DNA of 64,000 nucleotides from Treponema sp. (GCA_017449285.1 JAFSJX010000084.1:49840-113839); one strand, 5' to 3'; counted from the stretch's first letter, positions 50,259 to 59,456 are shown. Translations and numbers: made by a program. Notes: generated from the letters alone by a model not told the origin.

Positions 50259-52034
50259 TCAGTTCACTGCTGCCGAACCCGTATTCATGTTGGCCAGGAA
50301 TGCAACATTGTCCTTGCTCTTTCGCATCTGATTCAGAATCAGCTCGGTGATTTCCGCGTCTTCCATCGGGTTGATAACCTTGCGGAGAACCCACATTTTC
50401 TGCAGGGTCGCCTCGTCAAGCAACAGCTCTTCCTTGCGCGTACCAGACTTCTTGATGTTGATTGCAGGGAAGAGACGGCGTTCAGCCAGTTTGCGGTCAA
50501 GGTTGATTTCGCTGTTACCCGTACCCTTGAACTCTTCAAAAATGACTTCGTCCATACGGCTACCGGTTTCGATAAGCGCGGTTGAGATAATCGTTAGCGA
50601 GCCGCCTTCCTCGATGTTGCGCGCCGCTCCGAAGAACCGTTTGGGCTTATGAAGCGCGTTTGAATCCACACCGCCGGACAAAACCTTGCCGCTTGTAGGC
50701 ACAGTCTGGTTGTAGGCGCGCGCAAGACGGGTGATTGAGTCAAGCAGAATGACCACATCGCGCTTATGCTCCACAAGACGCTTTGCCTTTTCCAGAACCA
50801 TTTCCGCAACCTGTACGTGGCGGGTCGCCTGTTCGTCAAAGGTAGAAGAAATCACCTCTCCCTTGATTGCGCGCTCCATGTCGGTCACTTCCTCGGGGCG
50901 TTCGTCAATCAAAAGCACAATCAGGTAGACCTCGGGATTATTTGCGGTGATAGCATTTGCCACTTTCTGCAAAATAGTGGTCTTACCGGCTTTTGGAGGA
51001 GCAACAATCAGAAGACGCTGGCCTTTTCCAATCGGCGCGAAAAGGTCAATGATGCGCGTGCTGTATTCGGTGGAAATTGTTTCCAGCGTGAATTTATTCT
51101 GCGGATAGAGCGGCGTAAGGTTCTCAAACGGAACGCGAGTCTGTGCCACGCGCGGCTCGTCAAAGTTCACAGTCTCAATACGGAGGAGCGCGAAAAAGCG
51201 TTCGCCTTCCTTGGGGCTGCGCGTCTGTCCGTACACCGTATCGCCCGTCTTCAAGTTGAAAAGACGGATTTGGCTGGGTGAAATATAAATGTCGTCAGGT
51301 CCGGGAAGATATGAATTCTGCGGGCTGCGCAAAAAGCCGTATCCGTCGGGAAGAATCTCCAGCGCACCCTCGGCAAAAATAATGCCGCCATGCTCGGTGT
51401 GTGCCTTGAGAATGTTGAAAATCAATTCCTGCTTTTTCATCGCGGGAAGCATATCCTCGGGGCAGCCGTATTCAAGAGCCATGTTGCGCAATTCCGGCAT
51501 ACTCTTTATCGTAAGGTCATTGATTTTAATGCGTGGCTTGGACTCGTATTCTTCGGGATTCTCAATAATCTGCGCCGCCTGAACTTCCGCGTCACGTTGG
51601 GCATTGCGCTCGGCATAACTCTGGCGATTGTTGTAGCGGCGGTTATTTCCATAGCGGTTATTGTTGTTGTAGCGGTTGTTATTGTACTGACGCTGGGAAC
51701 GGTAATTTCCTTGTGCATGTGGCTCGCCGTTTGATTCAGTGTTTTCCGTGCCACTTTCGGATTCCGTCTGGGAAACGGGTTCTGCATTTTGCTCGGACGG
51801 TTCTGTCTGTTGTGCCGTGTCGTTGTTCTCTGTATTTTCGGTCTGCTCGCTTTTTGCGATACGTCTTCTTCTGACAACGACCTTTTTTTCTGTTTCTGGA
51901 TTCTCACCTTCTTCGTTTGCGGGCGCAGGGGAAGGTGATTCGTAGGATGCAGGCTGGGCTTCAAGGTCCAGTTGCTGCTGTTCGTCCGCTTTTGCCTCAT
52001 CGGACGAGGAAGAACGGCGTCTAATCAATGCCAT
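50259..52034 (-). CDS. rho: Transcription termination factor Rho
   Basis: 591 aa, longer than the usual 420 because of the N-terminal extension. Residues about 15-110 are acidic and Gln/Glu/Pro-rich, and about 113-150 form an Arg/Asn/Tyr-rich low-complexity stretch. From about 168 comes standard Rho: the N-terminal helix, the cold-shock-like RNA-binding domain with Y-G-F-L-R-S-P (about 240), and the RecA-like motor with Walker A P-P-K-A-G-K-T-T (about 353), [14 protein letters not shown] and the secondary site loop [12 protein letters not shown] stands 8 bases before the ATG. Two promoters lie upstream. Confidence 0.95.
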   Translation of the reverse strand: MALIRRRSSSSDEAKADEQQQLDLEAQPASYESPSPAPANEEGENPETEKKVVVRRRRIAKSEQTENTENNDTAQQTEPSEQNAEPVSQTESESGTENTESNGEPHAQGNYRSQRQYNNNRYNNNNRYGNNRRYNNRQSYAERNAQRDAEVQAAQIIENPEEYESKPRIKINDLTIKSMPELRNMALEYGCPEDMLPAMKKQELIFNILKAHTEHGGIIFAEGALEILPDGYGFLRSPQNSYLPGPDDIYISPSQIRLFNLKTGDTVYGQTRSPKEGERFFALLRIETVNFDEPRVAQTRVPFENLTPLYPQNKFTLETISTEYSTRIIDLFAPIGKGQRLLIVAPPKAGKTTILQKVANAITANNPEVYLIVLLIDERPEEVTDMERAIKGEVISSTFDEQATRHVQVAEMVLEKAKRLVEHKRDVVILLDSITRLARAYNQTVPTSGKVLSGGVDSNALHKPKRFFGAARNIEEGGSLTIISTALIETGSRMDEVIFEEFKGTGNSEINLDRKLAERRLFPAINIKKSGTRKEELLLDEATLQKMWVLRKVINPMEDAEITELILNQMRKSKDNVAFLANMNTGSAAVN

Positions 52035-52059
52035 TTGTCATGCTCCATTGAGATTAAGT

Positions 52060-52087
52060 GATATAAAAAATATGATATGTGTGTCAA
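52060..52087 (-). promoter_or_regulatory. Proximal rho promoter
   Basis: On the minus strand TTGACA (52087-52082), 16-base spacer, TATATC (52065-52060). Confidence 0.5.
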
Positions 52088-52143
52088 AGGATTTTCCAAA
52101 AAAAGGAACGCTTAAAAATGCGCTCATTCATCAAGTCTTTTAT

Positions 52144-52172
52144 AGTATATGCACCAAGCAGGGGTTTGTCAA
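52144..52172 (-). promoter_or_regulatory. Distal rho promoter
   Basis: On the minus strand TTGACA (52172-52167), 17-base spacer, TATACT (52149-52144), near consensus. It gives a leader of about 100 bases, where Rho could regulate its own mRNA. Confidence 0.75.
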
Positions 52173-52181
52173 GTGGGGCAC

Positions 52182-52616
52182 TTACACACTTATGTCTACG
52201 CTATTTGCGCTCAACTGCAAGTACATTTGGTCGGCAAGACCGAAGCCCGCATTCTTGGTCATTGCGGTGGCATATTCATCGTAGAGCATATCCTCGTACA
52301 TTCCGCGCGCAAAACTGGTATCGCCATCCGCACGAAGAATGGTTTTGCGCATGGAAGAAAGCATTTGCTTGACGATGTATGATTCCATTTCCAGCGATTT
52401 TTCGTAGAGTGCGCTTGTGCGGTCAATCGTGCGCGGCTGGACGTGGGGATTTGCTTGATTCGCGGCAGCACCGACTGGTGCAGATTGTTTGTCCAGTTCA
52501 GAGGTAAATGTACCCGCAAAGCCAGTGCTATAGTCGCCGTTCAAGCGACCGGGTTTTATAATGGAAACAGACTGCATTGTCTGCCGTATCGGATTAAGTG
52601 TTCCAAGTCCTGTCAT
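52182..52616 (-). CDS. flgJ: Flagellar rod-binding protein, FlgJ N-terminal type
   Basis: 144 aa. The C-terminal half (about 65-140) matches the rod-binding domain of FlgJ: A-L-Y-E-K-S-L-E-M-E-S-Y-I-V-K-Q-M-L-S-S-M-R-K and Y-E-D-M-L-Y-D-E-Y-A. There is no muramidase domain, as in other spirochaetes, so another enzyme must open the peptidoglycan. GGGAGG precedes the ATG. It is third in flgF-flgG-flgJ. Confidence 0.85.
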   Translation of the reverse strand: MTGLGTLNPIRQTMQSVSIIKPGRLNGDYSTGFAGTFTSELDKQSAPVGAAANQANPHVQPRTIDRTSALYEKSLEMESYIVKQMLSSMRKTILRADGDTSFARGMYEDMLYDEYATAMTKNAGFGLADQMYLQLSANSVDISV

Positions 52617-52627
52617 AGTTTCCTCCC

Positions 52628-52660
52628 GTTCTTTATCCGCAGATTACACAGATTATCCTA
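52628..52660. repeat. GCAGATTACACAG-family repeat, half copy
   Basis: TTATCCGCAGATTACACAG followed by ATTATCC between flgJ and flgG. It matches the left arm of the element at 53468-53547, and the other arm is missing. Confidence 0.65.
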
Positions 52661-52661
52661 A

Positions 52662-53456
52662 TTATCGTTTCAGATTGACTGCGGTGCTGAGCATACTGTC
52701 GCTGGTCTGGATTGCCTTGCTGTTGAACTCGTAGGCTCTCTGGGCGACAATCATCTGCACCATTTCGTTTACCACGCTTACGTTGCTCATTTCCAAGAAT
52801 TTATGCTTGGTAGTACCGAATTCCTCAAAACCAGGACGGCCGGCAATTGCCTCGCCACTTGCATTCGTAACCTTGTACAAATTGTCGCCAAGAGATTCCA
52901 ACCCCGCGTTGTTCGGGAAGCGGTACAGTTCGAGTTGCGCCACGTCCACAGGCTCGTCAACACCGTCAACTTTTACCGTAACGCGGCCAGTGTCCGTAAC
53001 CGTAAGGGTCTGCAAATTGTAGCCCTCCGGCAGAATGACTTCCGGCATAACGCGGAGACCATTGTTCGTAACGAGCTGGCCAGTCATATCAACCTTAAAA
53101 GAGCCGTCACGGGTGTATGCCCAGCTGCCGTCATACTGCTGCACACGGAAAAATCCGTCGCCCACAATCGCAAGGTCAGTGTCTACACCCGTTGCCTGCA
53201 ATGAGCCTTGCGAAAAGACACGCTGGGTCGCGCCGATTCTTACGCCCAAGCCCTGCTGAATTCCCACAGGGGTAACGGTATCTTCGGTGGCAGGAGTGCC
53301 AGCCAGTTTTTGGTTCTGATATATCAAGTCCTCAAATTCAACGCGCTGCTGTTTGTAGCCTGTCGTGTTCACGTTGGAAAGGTTGTGTGAAATCGTATCA
53401 AGATTAGTCTGCTGACCGTTCATGCCAGTCGCCGCTGTCCATAAACTTCTTACCAT
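52662..53456 (-). CDS. flgG: Flagellar distal rod protein FlgG
   Basis: 264 aa, normal for FlgG. N-terminal L-W-T-A-A-T-G-M-N-G-Q-Q-T-N-L-D-T-I-S-H-N-L-S-N-V-N-T-T-G-Y and C-terminal L-E-x-S-N-V-x-V-V-N-E-M-V are the rod/hook signatures. The specific middle part and Q-G-S-L-Q-A-T-G-V-D-T-D-L-A-I fit FlgG. It forms the distal rod of the periplasmic flagellum. Confidence 0.95.
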   Translation of the reverse strand: MVRSLWTAATGMNGQQTNLDTISHNLSNVNTTGYKQQRVEFEDLIYQNQKLAGTPATEDTVTPVGIQQGLGVRIGATQRVFSQGSLQATGVDTDLAIVGDGFFRVQQYDGSWAYTRDGSFKVDMTGQLVTNNGLRVMPEVILPEGYNLQTLTVTDTGRVTVKVDGVDEPVDVAQLELYRFPNNAGLESLGDNLYKVTNASGEAIAGRPGFEEFGTTKHKFLEMSNVSVVNEMVQMIVAQRAYEFNSKAIQTSDSMLSTAVNLKR

Positions 53457-53467
53457 TTAGTTCTCCT

Positions 53468-53547
53468 TGTTTTTATCCACAGATTACACAGATGAACGCA
53501 GATTACACAGACATTGCCTCAATCTGTGAAATCTGCGTAATCTGCGG
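53468..53547. repeat. GCAGATTACACAG-family palindromic repeat
   Basis: The left arm ATCCACAGATTACACAGAT and a second CGCAGATTACACAG face the right arm AATCTGTGAAATCTGCGTA and ATCTGCGG, so the RNA can fold into a long imperfect stem. It fills the flgG-flgF gap. Confidence 0.75.
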
Positions 53548-53555
53548 ACTCTTCC

Positions 53556-54350
53556 TTACCGTGACACTGCGACGCGCGTCCACAGGGTAGACATCATGCT
53601 GTCTTCGCTCTGAATTGATTTTTGGTTCGCCTCATACGCGCGGTTCACCTCAATCATCCGTACCATTTCGTTCACCACGTTTACATTGCTCATCTCCAGA
53701 TAGTTCTGGATGATTTTGGGGCGTTCCGCGCCTTCGGCAATGTATGCGTCTCCGCTGATGTTGTTGGAATTCCACAGGTTGTCGCCCTGTTTTTTCAGAT
53801 AGCGTTCGTTGTCGAAGCGCACCACTTTGATGCGGTCAACCAAATCGCCCTCTTTGGTATATAACATGCCGTCCTGATCAAGGTGGAACTTGTCATCTTC
53901 CAGACGGATAATGCCGTTTTCGCCCAAAACAGGATAGCCTTCTTTTGTCTCAAGGATTCCTTCTTTGCCAAGGATAAAGTTTCCGTTGCGCGTATACCGC
54001 TCGCCATTCGGTGTCTGCACCGCAAAAAAGCCTTCGCTTCCCAGCGCAAAATCAGTTGCCGTGTGCGTGTCACGGAACGAGCCTTGCTCAAACTGCGTGA
54101 AATTTTCGTTCGTCTCCACGCCTAAGCCCAGTTTGCCCACAATCGGCGCGACATCGTAAGAACCGTTCGATGTCTTGTACACGCCATCAGCCTCGTGTCT
54201 GCGCAACAGGAGCTGGGAAAATTCCTTGCTCACCGTAACGTCACGCTTGTAGCCTGCCGTGTCCACATTTGCCAGATTGTTGGAAATTGCGTTCAAGCGT
54301 TCCTGCTGGGCATTCATTCCGCTTGCGCCAATGTACCATCCACGAATCAT
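53556..54350 (-). CDS. flgF: Flagellar proximal rod protein FlgF
   Basis: 264 aa. I-G-A-S-G-M-N-A-Q-Q-E-R-L-N-A-I-S-N-N-L-A-N-V-D-T-A-G-Y-K-R-D at the start and L-E-M-S-N-V-N-V-V-N-E-M-V-R-M-I at the end are the flagellar rod/hook family motifs. The shorter, FlgG-like layout and position before flgG favour FlgF; a second FlgG is possible. AGAGGT precedes the ATG. A sigma-28 promoter lies upstream. Confidence 0.88.
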   Translation of the reverse strand: MIRGWYIGASGMNAQQERLNAISNNLANVDTAGYKRDVTVSKEFSQLLLRRHEADGVYKTSNGSYDVAPIVGKLGLGVETNENFTQFEQGSFRDTHTATDFALGSEGFFAVQTPNGERYTRNGNFILGKEGILETKEGYPVLGENGIIRLEDDKFHLDQDGMLYTKEGDLVDRIKVVRFDNERYLKKQGDNLWNSNNISGDAYIAEGAERPKIIQNYLEMSNVNVVNEMVRMIEVNRAYEANQKSIQSEDSMMSTLWTRVAVSR

Positions 54351-54370
54351 ATTTTACCTCTACACTTTAA

Positions 54371-54397
54371 GTATCGGCATTTGAGAACGTGAGTTTA
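54371..54397 (-). promoter_or_regulatory. Sigma-28 promoter of flgF-flgG-flgJ
   Basis: On the minus strand TAAA (54397-54394), 15 bases, GCCGATAC (54378-54371). This is the FliA consensus TAAA-N15-GCCGATAA with one mismatch, 20 bases before the flgF ATG. Confidence 0.8.
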
Positions 54398-54457
54398 TTG
54401 AATTTATGGGAGAATTCGGGGAGATGTCAGAGTGTTCCCAAAATCATTGCAATCCGT

Positions 54458-54463
54458 TATACT
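54458..54463 (+). promoter_or_regulatory. -10 box of thiI
   Basis: TATACT ends 6 bases before the ATG at 54470; no Shine-Dalgarno. The -35 is weak. Confidence 0.5.
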
Positions 54464-54469
54464 TTTTCC

Positions 54470-55711
54470 ATGCGAACGTATCTTGGTAGACTTGGCGAGT
54501 TGGTTTTGAAAGGCTCGAATATCCGCGACTTTGAGCGGCTTTTGATGGGAAATGCCCGCCGCTATTTGCAGTCGGTGGAAGCAAAAGTGTCGCTGTATGC
54601 AGGACGGCTGTACATTGAATGTGAGGATGAGGCCGCTCCTGCCGTGGAATTTGCGCTTGACCATCTGATTGGCATTACGGGCTGGTCTGAGGCGGCGGTG
54701 GTGGAGAAAAATATTGACGCAATCCGCCGCGAAGTGTTACGTGAGGCAGTCAGCGCAAAGGAAAAAGGCGCGAAGTCTTTTAAGATTGAGGCAAAACGCA
54801 GCGACAAAAGTTTCTTCCTTGACACCTACGGTATCTGCCGCGAAGCCCCTTCCCTTGTCTGCGAGCAGGAAATTTTGGCGGTGGACGTGCATCACCCTGA
54901 CGTGACAATTTGCGTGGAAATCCGAGACCGCGTCTTTGTGTACTCAAACAAAAATCGCGGGCATCGCGGGCTTCCCGTTGGTTGCAGCGGAAAAGGACTG
55001 CTTTTGCTGAGCGGCGGACTTGACAGCCCCGTTGCTGGCTACCGAATGATGAGCCGCGGAATGAAAATTGAATGTTGCTATTTCCATGCCTACCCGTACA
55101 CGTCGGAAGAAGCGCAAAAAAAAGTGGAGACGCTTGCTGAAATCTTAGCCCGATACGGGCTTACCACGCACATCAACGTGATTCCGTTTACCGACGTGCA
55201 GATGAGGATAAAGCAGAAGTCGCCCGCAAATTTTACCACGCTCATGCTCCGAATGTGCATGATGCAATGCGCAAATCTTCTTGCCGAACGGCTGGGCGCA
55301 GACTGCATCGTAACAGGCGAAAGTCTTGGGCAAGTGGCAAGTCAGACCGTGCAGAATATGGCTGTGACCGAAAGCATGGCACAGTTCCCGCTTTTGCGCC
55401 CTCTTGTGGGAATGGATAAAGAAGACATCATCGCAACGGCACAACGAATCGGCACGTATGAGACTTCGATTCTTCCGTATGAGGATTGCTGCGTATTGTT
55501 TTCCCCGCGCCACCCGATTCTGCATGCGAATCTGGAAGAGGCAAAAGAAATCTACGATTCGCTTGAAGCAGAAGACTTAATCCGCGCGGCGTATGAAAAA
55601 CGCGAAATCAGACGATTTGACTGCGCGGGGATTGTGGCGCAACAATTCGGCACGCGGGAAAATGCGTCTATGCTCGCCGAAGAAAACGGCAAACTGCTGA
55701 CAGGAGAATAA
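54470..55711 (+). CDS. thiI: tRNA 4-thiouridine synthase ThiI
   Basis: 413 aa from ATG 54470 (M-R-T-Y-L-G-R-L-G-E-L-V-L-K-G). The frame extends to 54389, but the -10 at 54458-54463 and the normal N-terminus favour 54470. N-terminal ferredoxin-like and THUMP domains (about 1-165), then the PP-loop ATP pyrophosphatase with S-G-G-L-D-S-P-V-A (about 181). It moves sulfur to U8 of tRNA and may also serve thiamine synthesis. The C-terminal rhodanese domain of E. coli ThiI is absent, as in many bacteria. Confidence 0.93.
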   Translation: MRTYLGRLGELVLKGSNIRDFERLLMGNARRYLQSVEAKVSLYAGRLYIECEDEAAPAVEFALDHLIGITGWSEAAVVEKNIDAIRREVLREAVSAKEKGAKSFKIEAKRSDKSFFLDTYGICREAPSLVCEQEILAVDVHHPDVTICVEIRDRVFVYSNKNRGHRGLPVGCSGKGLLLLSGGLDSPVAGYRMMSRGMKIECCYFHAYPYTSEEAQKKVETLAEILARYGLTTHINVIPFTDVQMRIKQKSPANFTTLMLRMCMMQCANLLAERLGADCIVTGESLGQVASQTVQNMAVTESMAQFPLLRPLVGMDKEDIIATAQRIGTYETSILPYEDCCVLFSPRHPILHANLEEAKEIYDSLEAEDLIRAAYEKREIRRFDCAGIVAQQFGTRENASMLAEENGKLLTGE

Positions 55712-55821
55712 TGCGTTATGCGCTGGGAGTGGCGCGTAAGCGTCCGCTGGTTGAAAACCTGCGGATGGAGCGGCAGCGGAACCACGTACATAGCGGCGAC
55801 GCGAATGCGGCGCAACGCCCG

Positions 55822-57711
55822 TCAATAGGTAATCTTCACGCTGAGAGAGAAATAGTTGTTCACCTGATCGTAGAGTTGGGAAACCCAGTTATCATAGGCA
55901 GTCTGAACGTCTTTCTGAACTTTTTCGTTGGTTGCAAGACCGTTCAGCGTTGGTTCGGTCACTTTTGTTCCGTCAGAAACGACATAGGAATACGTAGTGT
56001 TTCCCTCAGAGTCTGTTTCCCTTGTATATCCGTTTGCGCTTCCAGGATAGATATTGCTGTCTACGCCTTTATTGTGGACATACTCAAACATATATCCCGC
56101 TTTGAGCGTGATTCTCCATCGTTTTCTTGTAGGAATCTCGTACTCGGCGGAAAGACCTGCCTGAAAATTGTGCATACAATGGTCGCCAGACATAAAAAGA
56201 AGATGACTCCATGCGCTGTCAACGTGTTCAGCATTTATGCTGGTCTCATCAGAAAACATCGAATGAGTGTAAACGCTGCCATCAGTTCGATACGTTCCTG
56301 ACTTTGCAATCATATACCGTCCTGCCTCTTCACTTGAAAGAGATTCAACCACATTCTGATGACGGATAAAATTTGAGGAGAGCGTAACACGCAGATTCTT
56401 CTTCGGCTGAAATTGCGCGGAAAATCCAACCCTGTCGGAATCCGGCTGTAAGGTAGAGCCAATGTTGATTCCGTTGTTCGTGTAATTCTGATAGTTAAAA
56501 GACGTTCCCTTGATTTCGCCCGATTCGTCGGAAGTACATTCCCAGTGAGAATATGTATACGGCGTGATAATCGTATAATTCATCGCAAAGAGTTTGCAAA
56601 AACTTTCAGGCGGTGTAAACATAAATCCCGCCTGAACGCCAAACCGATTTTTGCCGTCCAACTTGAGTTTCGCAAGTTTTTCCGCATCCATGTCATCAAC
56701 AAAAATATCAAGGTTCAAGCGCAGATTCCTAAGCATATCGTATTCAAACAGCAATCCCATCTGCAAATTATCATGGTTTCCGCCCAAGCCCTGCACTACC
56801 ATGAACGGAGCAGGAATAAGATACAGGAACTCAGTCCGTCCGCCGAACACCACCGACTCATAGAAAGAAACCGCAAGCCACTTGAACGGCGTAAACCTAA
56901 GCGAATGCAGGGCAAAATATTTTGAGCTGGCAAGACTCTCGCTGGTATTTACGTTCGTTGTCGCACCGATTGCAGAAAACAGCGTAGTAAAGGAAAGGAA
57001 TTTTCCCGTGGCGTTGATGAACATATTCGCCGAGTGATAGGATGTTTCGTTCAGACACAAACCTTCGCCCAAGAAAGGACCGAATCCCGCACGGCTCATA
57101 CCCGCAGTCGCATAGAGTTTTGCCGTTCCCACGCTGATATTTGAATTCGCATCAAAATACATGGAAAGCGGCCCGATATCAGCAGCGTCCTGAATAGAAT
57201 CGTAGGCAAAATTGGTATAGTCTGGACCAACATCACCCCAGTTGCCGATATTGCCGTACTCGCCGATGTTATAACTGAAACTGACCAGCGGATGCAAGGC
57301 GACATCCCCAACGACAGCCCCCTTTCCTTCGATGAATTTCTTTACGGCGGTCTCTTTTTCTGATTCCTGTTGATTCTGCCGTATCTTCAGTCTGCCACCA
57401 CCAGTTCCCTGAAGATGAAACGAATGAGAAAAAATTCGCTCATACTCATACAGGGCGACCTCAACATCGCTCTGATACTTTGGGTCAATTGTGCCGTCAT
57501 CGTTTATGCCGACCTCAATGATTGACTCAATAATCTGCCTGATGAGGTTGAGCGGATACGGACGAATTTGCGGAAGGCGGTCAACCAAGCCCCGCACTTC
57601 CCAAATCTGCGCCTGAGAATAAAAACGGTCGTTCGGGTCAACAGAAACCTGCGAGAACACCGCCGAAAGTGAAACGATACAAAACACACATGCAAAAACA
57701 ATTTTCTTCAT
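55822..57711 (-). CDS. Outer-membrane beta-barrel protein, Wzi-like layout
   Basis: 629 aa. Signal peptide (about 1-20), then a helical N-terminal region (about 25-90) with R-G-L-V-D-R-L-P-Q-I-R-P-Y-P-L-N-L-I-R, then a long run of alternating beta strands ending in S-L-S-V-K-I-T-Y. The final aromatic residue and the strand pattern indicate an outer-membrane barrel. The closest layout I know is the Wzi-type capsule-assembly barrel found widely in treponemes; this is not firm. The downstream neighbour (57737-59449) has the same plan. Confidence 0.65.
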   Translation of the reverse strand: MKKIVFACVFCIVSLSAVFSQVSVDPNDRFYSQAQIWEVRGLVDRLPQIRPYPLNLIRQIIESIIEVGINDDGTIDPKYQSDVEVALYEYERIFSHSFHLQGTGGGRLKIRQNQQESEKETAVKKFIEGKGAVVGDVALHPLVSFSYNIGEYGNIGNWGDVGPDYTNFAYDSIQDAADIGPLSMYFDANSNISVGTAKLYATAGMSRAGFGPFLGEGLCLNETSYHSANMFINATGKFLSFTTLFSAIGATTNVNTSESLASSKYFALHSLRFTPFKWLAVSFYESVVFGGRTEFLYLIPAPFMVVQGLGGNHDNLQMGLLFEYDMLRNLRLNLDIFVDDMDAEKLAKLKLDGKNRFGVQAGFMFTPPESFCKLFAMNYTIITPYTYSHWECTSDESGEIKGTSFNYQNYTNNGINIGSTLQPDSDRVGFSAQFQPKKNLRVTLSSNFIRHQNVVESLSSEEAGRYMIAKSGTYRTDGSVYTHSMFSDETSINAEHVDSAWSHLLFMSGDHCMHNFQAGLSAEYEIPTRKRWRITLKAGYMFEYVHNKGVDSNIYPGSANGYTRETDSEGNTTYSYVVSDGTKVTEPTLNGLATNEKVQKDVQTAYDNWVSQLYDQVNNYFSLSVKITY

Positions 57712-57736
57712 CTGAACACCTTTTTTTCATTATACA

Positions 57737-59449
57737 CTAAAAGCGAATAAATGAACACTCCACCGAAAGCGCAATTTCAAATCCGCCGGCAAAATTACCG
57801 CTCGTATGGTTACGATTAAAAATCATCACATAGGCGGGCTGAGCGGAAAGTTTGAGCCACGGTTTTGCGTACCACGTTCCCAAAACAGAAAGCCTATGCA
57901 CATATTCGGGAATGCCATGCGGCGTTGTGTAGTCACGCTCCGTCGTATTTGTGGGATAGCACCAGTCCTTAATGCCAGACTGCTCGGTAACCTGCCCGCC
58001 CCAGTTCGTTCCGTCCGCGTTCATCTTGTCGAACACACCCGTTCCTGACATTTCACCCCGCGCCATAAAGAGATATGTCGCATCCACGGAAAATTTTGCC
58101 GGCACTTCATATCCGCCCGTCAACTGCGCGGAAATCGTGTCGGGTCCGTTTGGAGAGCCAATCCACTCATAGAAAACCGCATGGTCTCCCATATTTTCGC
58201 TGTACGTTCGGACAAGCGACCAGTTAGGACTTTCCTTGATATAAAGATACGGCTGCGTATACGATGCTTCCAGCCCAAAATGCAGATACCCGCTTTTAAA
58301 CGGAATATAGGATTCTGCGCCCCACTGCCCGCCTAAACCGTTCGGTTGCAAACTGTCCGGCCAATTCTCTTTTTCGTAAGGAGTGGCATACTGGGTCATC
58401 GCAAAAAGTCCGTACAGACGCAGATATTTTATCGGGGTAAATTCCGCCTTTATACCGAGGTATGCGCATGTATGAGATTCGGGGTCATCATCGGTACGTT
58501 TTCCCAGTTCATCGCCGTAATCGCGCCACGGAGCAAAGCCATGAAAAATCGTCCACGGGTTCATAAAACGAAGTTCCAGCGGCGCGTACACAAGAATTCC
58601 TTCCTGCACGCCCAGCGTGAACTTTTTGAACAGCCGCGCCTCAACATTGTGCATATACATATACTTGTCCACGTTGAATTCGCTGACCGATGCCGTATAC
58701 TTTAAGACAGGATTGTACACGCTCAGTTTTGCCTGCGTTGTTCCCGTCAGATGGTCAGACCAGATGATTGAACCGCCGAGCGTCCGACCGATTGACTGGC
58801 TTCCCTGCTGAATCTGAAAAGCGATGCCCGTTTTCTCCGTGAATTTGTAGCCTGTGTTAAAATATGCCGTATACGGAAAATTCACGTCCATGTTCTTTAC
58901 GAGATACGGAATGTTGGAATAATTGTCGTTCTGAAGCGATGCGCCCCTTGACGAGCCGAGCGAAATTTCCATGTCCATCGCAAAATAATCCGCGCACGAA
59001 ATGACCATCGGCGCATCGAACACAGGCTTACGGCTGTAGCGGTCGTATACCCAGTCAATATTGTCGTTTGTCTTGTAAAAGCCCGAAAGATTCAGGTTCG
59101 GCTCAACAGAAAGCGAGAGGATATCCGCGCCGATAGAAAACCGCTTTTCGCCGATAAAATGATGGATTCTGTCATACTGCGCCCGCCCCGCTTCGCTCAA
59201 AGCCTCGTAATCAACTTCGTTAAGATAGGTAAGCAGTTCCGCAATGGATAGCGGTGCGCTGTCGGCAAAATTGAGCGCGCGGCTTTCCAGACTGATTGCC
59301 ATGAGCGCGTCATACATCCAGTGTCCGGCAGGAATCAGTTCCTGCGCACTCCTTCCCCGCCGCTCAAATAATTCTTTTGCCTCAAATGAAAATGTCGGAA
59401 GAGTCAGCAGAAAAAGGCAGACAGCAAGGACACACTTATTTCTCTTCAT
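57737..59449 (-). CDS. Outer-membrane beta-barrel protein, second of the pair
   Basis: 570 aa from ATG 59449; the longer frame to 59530 lies inside the glycosyltransferase gene. A signal peptide (about 1-22), an N-terminal helical repeat-like part (E-L-I-P-A-G-H-W-M-Y-D-A-L-M-A-I, about 35-100) and a long barrel ending in S-V-E-C-S-F-I-R-F. The final Phe is typical of Bam-dependent barrels. The N-terminal P-A-G-H-W-x-Y-D-A-L pattern is one I associate with S-layer-type and Wzi-type spirochaete proteins. It is 7 bases after the glycosyltransferase stop, so the two are cotranscribed. Confidence 0.65.
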   Translation of the reverse strand: MKRNKCVLAVCLFLLTLPTFSFEAKELFERRGRSAQELIPAGHWMYDALMAISLESRALNFADSAPLSIAELLTYLNEVDYEALSEAGRAQYDRIHHFIGEKRFSIGADILSLSVEPNLNLSGFYKTNDNIDWVYDRYSRKPVFDAPMVISCADYFAMDMEISLGSSRGASLQNDNYSNIPYLVKNMDVNFPYTAYFNTGYKFTEKTGIAFQIQQGSQSIGRTLGGSIIWSDHLTGTTQAKLSVYNPVLKYTASVSEFNVDKYMYMHNVEARLFKKFTLGVQEGILVYAPLELRFMNPWTIFHGFAPWRDYGDELGKRTDDDPESHTCAYLGIKAEFTPIKYLRLYGLFAMTQYATPYEKENWPDSLQPNGLGGQWGAESYIPFKSGYLHFGLEASYTQPYLYIKESPNWSLVRTYSENMGDHAVFYEWIGSPNGPDTISAQLTGGYEVPAKFSVDATYLFMARGEMSGTGVFDKMNADGTNWGGQVTEQSGIKDWCYPTNTTERDYTTPHGIPEYVHRLSVLGTWYAKPWLKLSAQPAYVMIFNRNHTSGNFAGGFEIALSVECSFIRF

Positions 59450-59456
59450 TTTTATC

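Noticed and set aside
51390..51734. Hydrophobic plus-strand frame within rho
   Set aside because: The Val/Ile-rich product is the complement of the Asn/Arg/Tyr-rich low-complexity tract of Rho.
52628..53547. CRISPR array
   Set aside because: The GCAGATTACACAG units are few, palindromic and unevenly spaced, with no cas genes.
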